64,000 nucleotides of DNA from Pseudomaricurvus sp. HS19 (GCF_009857815.1 NZ_WVVW01000010.1:124001-188000); one strand, 5' to 3'. Positions 1 to 9,292 are shown, counted from the first letter of the stretch. Notes: a model not told the origin generated them from the letters alone. Program-made: numbers and translations.

Positions 1-1
1 G

Positions 2-1234
2 CTGGGCATCGAAAGCTCCAAAGCGGTGATGGTGGTGACGGCCTACCAGCTGGTGCTGGCCATGGCGCTGATGCCACTGGCGGCGCTGGGCACCCGCATC
101 GGTTACCGGCGCCTCTACTGCGGCGGCCTGGTGTTGCACAGCCTCGCGGCGCTGCTCTGTTTCAGCGCCGACTCCCTCCTCTCGTTAGTGATGGCCCGCT
201 CCCTGCAGGGCATAGGCACCGCCGCGGCCATGAGCGTCGCCTTTGGGCTGGTGCGCACCATCTACCCACCGGAGCAGCTGGGGAAAGGGCTGGCCATTAA
301 CACCATTGCCAATGCCAGTGGTTCGGCGCTGGCACCGGTGGTGGGTGGTCTGGTGTTGTCGGTGGCGGATTGGCCCTGGGTGTTCGCTGCTGCCATTCCG
401 TTTTCCATGCTGGCGCTGCTGCTCAGTCGTGCCATGCCCGACCCTGACCCCCACATGGAGCCCTTTGACCTGCTCGGTGCGGCGCTCTGTGCGCTCACCT
501 TCGGGCTGCTGATCGGCGGCCTGGAGCTGACGACTCACGGGCCCAGTCTGTGGCTGGCGGTTGCAGTACTGGCAACGGGCGGTGCGGTGGCCTGGTGGTT
601 TGTGAAACACGAACTGAGCGTACCGCAGCCGGTGCTGCCGGTGGATCTGTTGGCTCGCCTGCCCATGGCGCTGGCGTTGCTCTCCAACTTCAGTGCTGTG
701 CTGGCCTCCATGACTGTGCTGCTGTTCCTGCCGTTTATGTTGCAGCACAGCTATGGACTGTCGCCGGCGGAGGTGGGCGGTGTGGTGGCGGGATACGCCG
801 CGGCCAGTGTGATGATTGCCCCCACCTCCGGATACCTCTCTGACCGCATCCCGGTGGTCTATCTCTGCAGTGCGGGCATGTGCGTGGCTGCCATTGGGCT
901 GGTCACCATCGCCCTGTTGCCGGCGGATGCATCGCGCTTCGATATGGTGTGGCGGTTGTGGATCACCGGTGCCGGGTTCGGCATGTTTTTCTCCCCCAAT
1001 GCACGCCTGATCATCGCCTCGGCGCCTACCAAACGCTCGGCCTCCGCCGGCAGCGTGGTCACCACCTCACGTATGGTGGGGCAGGCTACCGGAGCCACTA
1101 TTGTGGCGGGTCTGCTGGCGCTGAACTTTGGCGACACCATGGTGCCGGTCTACTGTGCGCTGGTGCTGGTGGGAGTGTCAGGGGCGATCTGCCTGGTGCG
1201 GCTGCGGGATCACAAAAGTCCGGACGCCACCTGA
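2..1234 (+). CDS. MFS drug exporter, DHA2 (EmrB/QacA-like) type, 5' partial
   Basis: The reading frame is open from the first bases of the window, so the true start lies upstream; the first internal ATG is at 26. About 411 residues are visible. They are very hydrophobic, with the MFS loop G-T-R-I-G-Y-R-R after the second visible helix and the conserved R-S-L-Q-G-I-G-T-A motif typical of 14-helix drug:H+ antiporters of the inner membrane. A second loop of the same type (SGYLSDRIP) starts the C-terminal half. The protein probably exports hydrophobic compounds with the proton gradient, but the substrate cannot be read from sequence. It ends about 200 bp before fadE on the same strand; the gap shows no clear terminator. 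Family assignment is firm, subfamily less so. Confidence 0.8.
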   Translation: MGIESSKAVMVVTAYQLVLAMALMPLAALGTRIGYRRLYCGGLVLHSLAALLCFSADSLLSLVMARSLQGIGTAAAMSVAFGLVRTIYPPEQLGKGLAINTIANASGSALAPVVGGLVLSVADWPWVFAAAIPFSMLALLLSRAMPDPDPHMEPFDLLGAALCALTFGLLIGGLELTTHGPSLWLAVAVLATGGAVAWWFVKHELSVPQPVLPVDLLARLPMALALLSNFSAVLASMTVLLFLPFMLQHSYGLSPAEVGGVVAGYAAASVMIAPTSGYLSDRIPVVYLCSAGMCVAAIGLVTIALLPADASRFDMVWRLWITGAGFGMFFSPNARLIIASAPTKRSASAGSVVTTSRMVGQATGATIVAGLLALNFGDTMVPVYCALVLVGVSGAICLVRLRDHKSPDAT

Positions 1235-1437
1235 AGGCCTGCGAGCCGGTAAGGCTCTGGTGGCCCTTGTACCCCCTGACAGCGCGCCGTAAACCGCCGT
1301 TGCGATGCTGCCGGATGGCCCTCAGGATGACTGGCTGTTGTCGTGTTGTCCCCAGCGGGCAACTTGCAAGCCTCTGTTCCATCACCCAAGGTTATAGCTG
1401 CAACCATGCAATTGCGGGCAATAGGGAGGGTGATGCG

Positions 1438-3945
1438 GTGAGTGTGCTTTTGTTGCTTATCAGCGCGCTGGTGCTGATTTATCTGGGAGCTGCGGGGTCC
1501 ACCGCCGCTGCGGTGCTGGTGGTCGCCGCGCTGGCGGGTTGGGCGCTGGATGGTTTCGGGCTTATCAGCCTGGTGTGTGGCGGTGCCTTGCTTGGGCTGA
1601 GCCTGGTGTTGGTGTTGCCGGGGCGCTGGCGGAGGGAGCTGGTCAGCCGCCCTATGCTTGGGTTTGTACGTGGGCGACTGCCCAAACTGTCCGCAACCGA
1701 GAGCGAGGCACTCAAGGCTGGCACGGTGGATTGGGACGGTGAGCTCTTCTCCGGCCAGCCGGATTGGCAGCGGCTGCTGGATACCGCGCCGGCCACCCTC
1801 AGCAGCGAAGAGCAGGCATTCCTCGATGGCCCGGTGGAAGCCCTGTGCGGGATGCTCGACGACTGGGCCATCACCCAGGAACACTACGACCTGCCGCAGC
1901 CGGTGTGGCAGTTTATCCGCGATAACGGTTTCTTCGGGCTGCTGATTCCCAAAGAGCAGGGTGGCAAGGGCTTTTCCCACACCGCTCATTCCGAGATCGT
2001 CATGAAACTCTCCACCCGCAGTGTGTCGGCGGCGGTGACGGTGATGGTGCCCAACTCTCTCGGTCCCGGTGAGTTGCTGATGCACTACGGTACTGACGAG
2101 CAGCAACAGCACTACCTGCCGCGTCTGGCCGGTGGCGAAGAGATCCCCTGTTTTGCATTGACCTCACCGGTGGCAGGCTCCGACGCCGGTGCCATTCCCG
2201 ACCTGGGGGTGGTGTGCCGGGGGCAGTGGCAGGGTGAGGAGGTGCTGGGTCTCAAGGTCACCTGGAACAAGCGCTACATCACCCTTGCGCCTGTTGCCAC
2301 GTTGATCGGGTTGGCCATCAAGGTCTACGACCCGGACAAGTTGCTGGGCGGCGGGGTGGATATCGGGGTTACCTGTGTGCTGGTGCCGCGGGAGACTGCA
2401 GGGGTGAATGTCGGTGCCCGCCACCTGCCCATGAATACCGTGTTTATGAACGGGCCTACATGGGGCAACGAGGTGTTTATCCCCATGTCCCAGGTGATCG
2501 GTGGCCAGGCGATGCTGGGCAAGGGCTGGACCATGCTGCTGGAGTGTCTCTCCATCGGTCGCTCGGTGTCGCTGCCGGCGTTGGGCACCGGTGCCGGTAA
2601 GCTGGCGGGCCTGGCAACCGGCTCCTACGCGCTGGTGCGGGAGCAGTTCGGCCGTACCATCAGCCAGTTCGAAGGGGTGCAGGAAGCCCTGGAACCCATC
2701 GCCGGGTACACCTTTATGATGGACGCCGCCCGCCTGCTGACCGTGGGAATGCTGGATCGCGGTGTAAAACCCTCGGTGCCGTCGGCGCTGCTGAAATTCC
2801 GCAACACCGACCTTATGCGGGTGGTGATCAATCACGCCATGGATGTGGTGGCCGGCCGTGCGGTGATCAGCGGGCCGCGCAACTTCCTCGCCAGCGGCTA
2901 CCAGGCGGTGCCCATTGGTATCACCGTGGAGGGGGCCAATATTCTCACCCGCAGCCTGATGGTGTTCGGGCAGGGGGCCATTCGCTGTCACCCGTTTATT
3001 GTGCAGGAGATTGAGGCCGCTGGTCTGGAGAATCGCGACCAGGCGGTGGCGGCACTCGACGGTGTCTTCTACCGGCACCTTGCCCACACTGCCCGCAATG
3101 GTCTGCGGGCGTGGCTGGGGGCGCTGACCAGCGGGCGCCTGGAGGCGGTGCCGGCGGCGGGTGGCATTGAGCGTTATTACCGCCAGTTGAGCCGCTTTTC
3201 GGCGGCGTTTGCCCTGCTGACGGATGTGTCACTGCTGACTCTCGGCGGGGCGCTGAAGGCACGGCAGCGGCTGTCAGGACGGATGGCGGATTGCCTGGTG
3301 CAGCTCTACTACGCCAGCGCGGTGATCAAGCAGTGGCACGAAGAGGGCTATGCCGCGGAGCAGCGACCGCTGGTGGAGTGGTGCCTGCAGAGCTGCCTGC
3401 GGGATCTGCAGCTGGCCATGCACCGCCTGATCCTCAACTTCCCGGTAAAAAGCCTGCGCTGGCCACTGCGGTTGTTGCTGTTTCCGCTGGGCGCCGTTGG
3501 TCACAAGGGTCCAGGTGACAAGCTGGGTGGCGAAGTGGCGGCCAGTATTGTGCGCGACACGCCACTGCGTTTACGGGTGGCGCGTGGTTGCTACCTCAAT
3601 ACCGAACCGGATGACGCCCTTGGTCGAGTCTTGAATGCCTACCGCCTTGCCAACGAGACCCGCCCACTGCGCGAGCGTTTACACACTGCCATTCGCGAGC
3701 GCGAGCACGATGAGCCGGAAGCGATTGATATGCTACTGGGTCATCAATATGCCGAACTGGTGGAGTGGGGTTGTGCCCGGGGCGTGGTGAAACCGGAGGA
3801 GCGGGAAGGGCTGCTGGAGGCGCTGCGGGCGCTCTATGACGTGATCCGGGTGGATGCCTTTGACGCGGATGGGCTGCGGGAGTTGGCGGAAGCTACTGAG
3901 GGCAAGCGGCAAGTAGTGGCACGGCCCGCCGATACGACTCCTTAG
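1438..3945 (+). CDS. fadE: FadE-type acyl-CoA dehydrogenase
   Basis: This 835-residue protein would catalyse the first, FAD-dependent step of fatty acid beta-oxidation (acyl-CoA to trans-2-enoyl-CoA). The frame stays open upstream to 880, but I choose GTG 1438 because a strong AGGGAGGG Shine-Dalgarno sits 7 bases before it and the resulting length is close to E. coli FadE (about 814). Residues 1-65 contain two or three hydrophobic helices (VLLLLISALVLIYLG and following), as in the membrane-tethered FadE family. The acyl-CoA dehydrogenase domains follow: the N-terminal helical part (FIRDNGFFGLLIPKEQGGKG), the middle beta domain, and the C-terminal helical part (QFGRTISQFEGVQEALEPIAGYTF). A C-terminal FadE-specific extension of about 250 residues is present. 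It appears to be transcribed alone. High confidence in function. Confidence 0.92.
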   Translation: MSVLLLLISALVLIYLGAAGSTAAAVLVVAALAGWALDGFGLISLVCGGALLGLSLVLVLPGRWRRELVSRPMLGFVRGRLPKLSATESEALKAGTVDWDGELFSGQPDWQRLLDTAPATLSSEEQAFLDGPVEALCGMLDDWAITQEHYDLPQPVWQFIRDNGFFGLLIPKEQGGKGFSHTAHSEIVMKLSTRSVSAAVTVMVPNSLGPGELLMHYGTDEQQQHYLPRLAGGEEIPCFALTSPVAGSDAGAIPDLGVVCRGQWQGEEVLGLKVTWNKRYITLAPVATLIGLAIKVYDPDKLLGGGVDIGVTCVLVPRETAGVNVGARHLPMNTVFMNGPTWGNEVFIPMSQVIGGQAMLGKGWTMLLECLSIGRSVSLPALGTGAGKLAGLATGSYALVREQFGRTISQFEGVQEALEPIAGYTFMMDAARLLTVGMLDRGVKPSVPSALLKFRNTDLMRVVINHAMDVVAGRAVISGPRNFLASGYQAVPIGITVEGANILTRSLMVFGQGAIRCHPFIVQEIEAAGLENRDQAVAALDGVFYRHLAHTARNGLRAWLGALTSGRLEAVPAAGGIERYYRQLSRFSAAFALLTDVSLLTLGGALKARQRLSGRMADCLVQLYYASAVIKQWHEEGYAAEQRPLVEWCLQSCLRDLQLAMHRLILNFPVKSLRWPLRLLLFPLGAVGHKGPGDKLGGEVAASIVRDTPLRLRVARGCYLNTEPDDALGRVLNAYRLANETRPLRERLHTAIREREHDEPEAIDMLLGHQYAELVEWGCARGVVKPEEREGLLEALRALYDVIRVDAFDADGLRELAEATEGKRQVVARPADTTP

Positions 3946-3965
3946 TCATCGCGGCGGGCAGTGTG

Positions 3966-4086
3966 AAAAGATCGCCCGGGGGATAAGGTGAATTTCGGCG
4001 CAGCCGGGAGAGGAGATGGTCTGGGCCACCGGGCTCCCACAAGGGCAGCGACACATCGTAGGAGCGCGGTCCCCCGCGCGATCTTT
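3966..4086. repeat. REP-like inverted pair between fadE and can
   Basis: The intergenic stretch between the convergent fadE and can genes begins with AAAAGATCGC and ends with GCGATCTTTT, so the ends are inverted copies. The right part carries a palindromic core (GTAGGAGCGCGGTCCCCCGC, 4058-4077). A related element lies in reverse orientation at 59198-59230 and a half-copy (AAAAAGATCGCCCTGCG) at 20885-20901. Short dispersed palindromes of this kind are typical REP/BIME elements of gammaproteobacteria and may also end transcription of the two convergent genes. Confidence 0.6.
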
Positions 4087-4100
4087 TGGGGCGGTTGGGG

Positions 4101-4757
4101 TTACAGCCCCTTAATAATGTCCGCGTAAAACTCGTCAAACCCGGTAAAGTTGGTATCGTTCTGGTCACAGCAACGGATACCACCGGTCTTGATGTTGTAG
4201 ACCCAGCCGTGGATCTGCACCTTGCCGGTGGCCAGCTTGGCGGCGACTGTTGGGTGGGTGCGGATGTGCTGCACCTGCTGCAGTACGTTCTCTTCAATCG
4301 CTTCGTTGAGGTGATCGTGGCCAATGGCGCAGCCGGCTTCGATATCGTTGCGCTCGCGCACAATCTCCATGGCAGAGCGGCAGTGACCCAGCCACTCCTT
4401 CACGTGCGGCAGGCCTTCCACGGAACTCATGTCCAGCGCGCCCTTGATGGCGCCGCAGTCGCTGTGGCCGCAGATGATGATGTGGCGCACTTTCAACACT
4501 GCCACCGCATACTCGATGGAGGCGGTCATGCCGCCGGTCTCGTTGCTGTGGGGCGGGATGATGTTGCCGGCGTTGCGACAGATAAACAGGTCGCCGGGGT
4601 TGGTGCCGGTGAGCAGGTTGGGGTCAATGCGCGAGTCGGAGCAGGTGACGAACAGGATGTCCGGGTTCTGGCCGGTGGCGAGGGTGCCGAACAGGTCCTT
4701 GTGTTCCGGGTAGACATTCTGGCGGAAGTGCAGCACGCCCTTGACGATATTTTCCAT
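4101..4757 (-). CDS. can: beta-class carbonic anhydrase
   Basis: A 218-residue cytoplasmic zinc enzyme that interconverts CO2 and bicarbonate. The beta-class signature is complete: VTCSDSRIDP supplies the first zinc cysteine and the catalytic Asp-Arg dyad, and IICGHSDCGAIKG supplies the zinc histidine and second cysteine. Length matches bacterial CynT/Can proteins. It sits just downstream of pycA-pycB on the same strand, separated by about 160 bp. Co-location makes sense because pyruvate carboxylase consumes bicarbonate, so the enzyme may feed anaplerosis; that link is inference. The start ATG is preceded on its strand by a purine-rich AGAAAAAGGACC ribosome-binding stretch. Confidence 0.93.
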   Translation of the reverse strand: MENIVKGVLHFRQNVYPEHKDLFGTLATGQNPDILFVTCSDSRIDPNLLTGTNPGDLFICRNAGNIIPPHSNETGGMTASIEYAVAVLKVRHIIICGHSDCGAIKGALDMSSVEGLPHVKEWLGHCRSAMEIVRERNDIEAGCAIGHDHLNEAIEENVLQQVQHIRTHPTVAAKLATGKVQIHGWVYNIKTGGIRCCDQNDTNFTGFDEFYADIIKGL

Positions 4758-4781
4758 GGCTGGTCCTTTTTCTTTTCTCTC

Positions 4782-4857
4782 AGGTTCAGTCTTTCAGTTT
4801 CAGTCTTTCAATTTCAGGTATGCAGGTTCAGGTATTCAGAGGCGGATTGTAATCCGC
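4782..4857. repeat. TTCAG micro-repeats plus a perfect 7-bp inverted repeat
   Basis: The gap between pycB and can contains six or seven short units of the form TTCAG/TTTCA (4782-4839). They are followed by GCGGATT-GT-AATCCGC (4842-4857), a perfect inverted repeat without a T-run. The hairpin could attenuate or process a pycAB-can transcript; the micro-repeats look like slippage-prone sequence. No function is claimed. Confidence 0.4.
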
Positions 4858-4918
4858 AAATGTGGCTGATGCCGCTTTTATACGCGACACCAGTTCACCG
4901 GGTTCAGCCAATTGGGTT

Positions 4919-6715
4919 TCAGCCAATTTCCACCAGAACTTCACCGGGCGTAACGCGATCGCCCTTGGCCACGTAGACCGCTTTCACGGTACCGCTGATA
5001 TTGGCCTGGATCTCGTTCTCCATCTTCATGGCTTCGGTCACCAGGATGCCCTGGCCGGCAGTGACTTCGTCGCCCTCCTTCACCAGCACGTCCACCACAT
5101 TGCCGGGCATGGCGGCGGTGACGTGGCCGGGTTCGGTAGCCTTGCGGCGCTTGCTGCCGCCTTCGGCCTGATACTCGTTGAGGGATTCGAACACGATCTC
5201 TTCCGGCATGCCGTCCATCGACAGATAGATCTTGCGCTTGCCGCTGCCGGCGTCACCGATACCGGTGATAGCCACTTCGTAGGTTTCACCGTGGACGTCG
5301 ATCTTGAATTCGGTGGCGGTGGCGCCGCTGGCTTTGCCGTCAGACGGTGGTGCCAGCGCTTCCGGCTGCAGGGTGCCGTCCTGACGCTGCTGCAGGAACT
5401 CCCGACCCAGATCCGGGAACATGGCGTAGGTGAGCACGTCCTCGGCGCTCAGGGCCAGTTCACCGATCTCTTTGGTGAGCTTGTCCATCTCCGCCGACAG
5501 CAGGTCGGCCGGGCGGCCGTCAATCACCGCTTCATTACCAATAGCGCGTTTCTGCAAAGTGGCATCCACCGCGGCCGGTGCCTGGCCGTAGCCACCCTGC
5601 AGGTAGCGCTTTACTTCGTTGGTGATGGTTTTGTAGCGCTCGCCGCTGAGTACGTTGTAGACCGCCTGGGTACCCACGATCTGTGAGGTGGGGGTGACCA
5701 GCGGCGGGTAACCGAGGTCGGCGCGCACGCGGGGGATCTCGTCGAACACCGCGCGTATACGGTCCAGGGCGTTCTGCTCTTTCAATTGGTTGGCGAGGTT
5801 GGACATCATGCCGCCCGGTACCTGGTTGATCTGTACCGACACATCCTCGCGGGTAAATTCGCTCTCGAATTGGTGGTACTTCTTGCGAACGTCGCGGAAG
5901 TAGTCGGCGATCTCGCTCAGCAGGGTCAGGTCCAGCCCTGTGTCATAGGGCGTGTCTTTCAGGGCCGCGACCTGGGACTCAGTGGCGGGGTGGCTGGTGC
6001 CGCTGGCAAAGGAGGAGATGGCGGTGTCGATACGATCTACGCCAGCTTCCACGGCTTTCAGCTGACACAATTGTGCCAGACCGGCGGTGGCATGGCTGTG
6101 CAGCGCCAGTGGCAGGTCGACCTCCGCTTTCAGCGCTTTCACCAGCTCATAGGTGGCGTAAGGGGTGAGCAGGCCGGCCATGTCCTTGATGGCGATGGAG
6201 TCGGCGCCCATGTCGCGCAGTTTTTTCGCCAGCTCCACAAAAGTGGCCGGGGTGTGCACGGGACTGGTGGTGTAGCAGAGGGTGCCCTGGGCGTGCTTGC
6301 CGGCTTTCTTCACCGCGCGCATGGCGGTTTCCAGGTTGCGCACGTCATTGAGGGCGTCGAAGACACGGAACACATCAATACCGTTATCGGCAGACTTTTG
6401 CACGAAGGCTTCCACCACATCGTCGGCGTAGTGACGGTAGCCCAGCAGGTTCTGGCCGCGCAGCAGCATCTGCAGGCGGGTATTGGGCAGGGCCGCTTTC
6501 AGCTGGCGCAGGCGCTCCCAGGGGTCTTCCTTGAGGAAGCGGACACAGGCATCAAAGGTGGCACCGCCCCACACTTCCAGCGACCAATAGCCCACCTGAT
6601 CCAGTTTGGCGCAGATGGGCAGCATGTCTTCGGTACGCATGCGGGTAGCGATCAGCGACTGGTGGGCGTCGCGAAGGATAACGTCGGTGACTTCGATTTT
6701 CTTGGCAGTGGTCAT
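4919..6715 (-). CDS. pycB: pyruvate carboxylase subunit B (carboxyltransferase plus biotin carrier)
   Basis: This 598-residue protein carries the carboxyltransferase half of two-subunit pyruvate carboxylase (pyruvate + HCO3- + ATP to oxaloacetate). The N-terminal HMGL-like TIM barrel begins with VTDVILRDAHQSLIATRMRT and has the metal and substrate motifs (LRGQNLLGYRHY, IKDMAGLL, HSHATAG). A PYC/OADA-type conserved domain follows, then a C-terminal biotinyl domain with the EAMKMEN biotin-lysine motif about 35 residues from the end. The same fold is used by the oxaloacetate decarboxylase alpha chain. The adjacent biotin carboxylase gene and absence of beta/gamma membrane subunits favour the carboxylase reading. 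It lies 36 bp downstream of pycA in an evident operon. Confidence 0.9.
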   Translation of the reverse strand: MTTAKKIEVTDVILRDAHQSLIATRMRTEDMLPICAKLDQVGYWSLEVWGGATFDACVRFLKEDPWERLRQLKAALPNTRLQMLLRGQNLLGYRHYADDVVEAFVQKSADNGIDVFRVFDALNDVRNLETAMRAVKKAGKHAQGTLCYTTSPVHTPATFVELAKKLRDMGADSIAIKDMAGLLTPYATYELVKALKAEVDLPLALHSHATAGLAQLCQLKAVEAGVDRIDTAISSFASGTSHPATESQVAALKDTPYDTGLDLTLLSEIADYFRDVRKKYHQFESEFTREDVSVQINQVPGGMMSNLANQLKEQNALDRIRAVFDEIPRVRADLGYPPLVTPTSQIVGTQAVYNVLSGERYKTITNEVKRYLQGGYGQAPAAVDATLQKRAIGNEAVIDGRPADLLSAEMDKLTKEIGELALSAEDVLTYAMFPDLGREFLQQRQDGTLQPEALAPPSDGKASGATATEFKIDVHGETYEVAITGIGDAGSGKRKIYLSMDGMPEEIVFESLNEYQAEGGSKRRKATEPGHVTAAMPGNVVDVLVKEGDEVTAGQGILVTEAMKMENEIQANISGTVKAVYVAKGDRVTPGEVLVEIG

Positions 6716-6751
6716 GGTAAGTCCTCTGAATTCCCTGGGTGCGACAGTCAG

Positions 6752-8167
6752 TTACAGGCCGGCGTGGGCGGCGATGGCAGTGGCTATGGCCAGCGCCAGC
6801 TCTCTGGGGTGGCGTTTTTCCGAGTACTGCAGCAGTTCCGGGTGCTCGGGCACAAAGCTGGTGTTGAACTCCGCCCCACGGAAATCCGCATGGTTAAGGA
6901 TCTGCTGGTAGTAGGTGGCGGTGGTGCGGATGCCCTGCAGGCGCATGTCGTCCAGCGCCCGGCGGCCGCGATCGATTACGTCCTGCCAGTCCAGCGCCCA
7001 CACCACCAGCTTCAGGCACATGGAGTCGTAGTAGGGTGGGATTTCGTAACCGGTGTAGATGGCGGTATCCACCCGCACACCGGGACCACCGGGGGCGTAG
7101 TAGTGGGTGATGCGGCCGAAGCTGGGGAGGAAATCGTTCTTCGGGTCCTCGGCGTTGATACGGAACTGCAGGGCAAAGCCGCGGTAGCTGATATCTTCCT
7201 GGCGGTAGCTCAGGGGCAGGTCGGAGGCGACTCGAATCTGCTCGCGCACAATGTCCACTCCGGTAATCTGCTCGGTGATGGTGTGTTCCACCTGCACCCG
7301 GGTGTTCATCTCCATGAAGTAGACCTGGTTGCCGGTGAGCAGGAACTCCACCGTGCCGGCATTTTCATAGCCCACCGCCTGCGCGGCGCGCACCGCCAGC
7401 TGGCCGATGTAGTTGCGCTGCTCGGGCGTGAGTTGCGGGCTGGGGGCGATCTCGATCAGCTTCTGGTTGCGGCGCTGGATGGAGCAGTCGCGCTCGAACA
7501 GGTGCACCACATTGCCGTGGCTGTCCGCCAGTACCTGCACTTCGATATGCTTGGGGTTGACGATGCACTTTTCCAGGAACACCTCGGCGCTGCCGAAGGC
7601 CTTGGTGGCCTCGCTGATCACCCGCGGGTACTGGGTGCGCAGCTCGGCGGCGGAGTCGCAGCGGCGGATGCCGCGACCGCCACCGCCGGAGGTGGCTTTC
7701 AGCATCACCGGGTAGCCGATCTCTTCCGCCAGTGTCAGCGCCTCATCCAGATCCTTCAGGTTGCCCTCGGAGCCGGGAGTGACCGGTACCCCGGCGGCGC
7801 GCATGCTGTCGCGGGCCTGGGTCTTGTCACCCATCTTGTGGATGACGTCGGATTTGGGGCCGATAAAGCGGATGCCCTGCTGTTCACAGAGGCGGGCAAA
7901 CTCGGCGTTTTCGGAGAGGAAGCCGTAACCCGGGTGGATGGCGTCACAGCCCACCTGTTTGGCGAGACTGACGATGCGCTGGGGATCCAGGTAGCCGGCA
8001 ATGGGGTCCTCGCCCAGCGAGTAGGACTCGTCGGCGCGTTTGACGTGCAGGCCGTAGCGGTCGGGCTCGGTGTAGATGGCCACCGAGCGGATGCCCATTT
8101 CGGCACAGGCGCGGATAATGCGCACTGCGATCTCGCCGCGGTTGGCAATGAGGATTTTTTTCAGCAT
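6752..8167 (-). CDS. pycA: pyruvate carboxylase subunit A (biotin carboxylase)
   Basis: A 471-residue ATP-grasp biotin carboxylase that charges the biotin of PycB with bicarbonate. The sequence begins MLKKILIANRGEIAVRIIRA and continues with the lid and ATP-binding loop KATSGGGGRGIRRC, the catalytic stretch FMEMNTRVQVEHTITE, and the C-terminal domain FRINAEDP. Length matches stand-alone AccC/PycA. Because an AccC of acetyl-CoA carboxylase normally sits with accB, the pairing with pycB and the divergent LysR gene point to pyruvate carboxylase. An AGGGGG/CCCCCT palindrome overlaps its ribosome-binding region (about 8169-8181) and might affect translation. Confidence 0.9.
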   Translation of the reverse strand: MLKKILIANRGEIAVRIIRACAEMGIRSVAIYTEPDRYGLHVKRADESYSLGEDPIAGYLDPQRIVSLAKQVGCDAIHPGYGFLSENAEFARLCEQQGIRFIGPKSDVIHKMGDKTQARDSMRAAGVPVTPGSEGNLKDLDEALTLAEEIGYPVMLKATSGGGGRGIRRCDSAAELRTQYPRVISEATKAFGSAEVFLEKCIVNPKHIEVQVLADSHGNVVHLFERDCSIQRRNQKLIEIAPSPQLTPEQRNYIGQLAVRAAQAVGYENAGTVEFLLTGNQVYFMEMNTRVQVEHTITEQITGVDIVREQIRVASDLPLSYRQEDISYRGFALQFRINAEDPKNDFLPSFGRITHYYAPGGPGVRVDTAIYTGYEIPPYYDSMCLKLVVWALDWQDVIDRGRRALDDMRLQGIRTTATYYQQILNHADFRGAEFNTSFVPEHPELLQYSEKRHPRELALAIATAIAAHAGL

Positions 8168-8255
8168 GTAGGGGGACCCCCTGTCCGAATAACGATCAGT
8201 AGACAGAGGATAGGTTCTGCGCCTATAAAGTAAAATTCATATTTGTTGGGTTTTC

Positions 8256-8273
8256 CATAAGTGATAACTTATG
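8256..8273. promoter_or_regulatory. LysR-type operator between pycA and the LysR gene
   Basis: CATAAGT-GATA-ACTTATG is a perfect 7-bp inverted repeat with a T-N11-A core, the usual LysR-type recognition box. It lies 26 bp before the LysR start and about 90 bp before pycA, the expected place for a divergent autoregulator/activator site. Confidence 0.72.
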
Positions 8274-8298
8274 CCTTTGTTTGCAAGGGTGGATCGAG

Positions 8299-9234
8299 AT
8301 GCCTCTGACCGTACAAAAACTGGTTAGCCGAATAACGTTTCGCCAGCTGCAGGTATTCCTGGCGGTGTATAAAACCGGCAGTTACTCCCGCGCCGGTGAG
8401 CTGCTGGGTTTGACCCAGCCTGCAGTCAGCAGCCAGATGCGCCAGCTGGAGGCAGCCCTTGAGGTGCCGGTGTTTGAATACATCGGCCGCAAGCTGTTCT
8501 GCACCGCTGCCGGTGAGAAGCTGGCGGCCAGCATTGACGTGATCTTTGCCGAGCTGCGCAGCTTGCAGACAGACCTGGCAGCCATGCAGGGGCAGGTGGC
8601 AGGGCAATTGAACCTGGTGGCGGTAAGTACCGCCCAGTATGTGGTGCCCTACCTGTTGAAAGGCTTCCTGCAGGAACATCCGGATGTGGATATCAATATC
8701 CGCGTGGTCAATCGCGCCGAGGCGCTGCGGCGCCTGGGTGAAAACCAGGACCACATTGTGGTGATGGGCATCGTGCCCGAAAACCGGCCACTGGCGTCGC
8801 TGCCGTTTCTCGATAACGAGTTGCTGCCGGTGGCGGCGCCGGACCATCCGGTGCACAGCCGCAAGAATCTCACGGTGCAGCAGTTTCTCGATTCCGGCTT
8901 GTTGTTGCGCGAAGCGGGCTCCGGCAGTCGGCTGGCGCTGGAGCTTTTCTGTCAGCAGCAGCGATTGACGCTGGCACCGAAAATGGAACTGGGTTCCAAC
9001 GACACCATCAAACACGGGGTGCTGGCGGGCCTGGGGGTGGCGGTGCTGCCGCGGTTGAGCATCCTTGCTGAGCTGAAACTGGGCCTGATCAAGCCGCTGG
9101 AGCTGGAGGGTTTCCCCATCCGCCGCAGCTGGTGTGCGGTCTATCCCAAGGGCAAGCACCCGACACCGGCGATGCAGGCGTTCCTGAATTACCTGCAGGC
9201 GCACCTGGCGGAGCTGGCGGGTATTTTCGAGTAG
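8299..9234 (+). CDS. pycR: LysR-family regulator of pyruvate carboxylase (PycR-like)
   Basis: A 311-residue LTTR. The N-terminal winged helix (ITFRQLQVFLAVYKTGSYSR.. and LTQPAVSSQMRQLE) is followed by a periplasmic-binding-protein-like effector domain from about residue 95. The frame extends to a TTG at 8281, but ATG 8299 is preferred because AAGGGTGG sits 6-7 bases upstream. It is divergent from pycA with a palindromic box between them, the same arrangement as the PycR/pycAB loci of pseudomonads. I infer that it senses a central-metabolism acid and adjusts oxaloacetate supply. LTTR class is certain; the regulon is inferred from position. Confidence 0.85.
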   Translation: MPLTVQKLVSRITFRQLQVFLAVYKTGSYSRAGELLGLTQPAVSSQMRQLEAALEVPVFEYIGRKLFCTAAGEKLAASIDVIFAELRSLQTDLAAMQGQVAGQLNLVAVSTAQYVVPYLLKGFLQEHPDVDINIRVVNRAEALRRLGENQDHIVVMGIVPENRPLASLPFLDNELLPVAAPDHPVHSRKNLTVQQFLDSGLLLREAGSGSRLALELFCQQQRLTLAPKMELGSNDTIKHGVLAGLGVAVLPRLSILAELKLGLIKPLELEGFPIRRSWCAVYPKGKHPTPAMQAFLNYLQAHLAELAGIFE

Positions 9235-9292
9235 GCGGCGGGATAGCGCATAAGTGTTCACTGCAGCGCGATAGCGGCGGGAGGCGACCGGG

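Noticed and set aside
4919-6715. Na+-pumping oxaloacetate decarboxylase alpha subunit
   Set aside because: No beta or gamma membrane subunit genes nearby, while a biotin carboxylase gene is directly upstream.
6752-8167. Acetyl-CoA carboxylase AccC assignment
   Set aside because: No accB is adjacent; the carboxyltransferase/biotin partner and LysR arrangement fit pyruvate carboxylase.
5786-8233. 815-residue plus-strand frame across pycA and pycB
   Set aside because: It is the antisense of two well-conserved genes in GC-rich DNA and has no family features.
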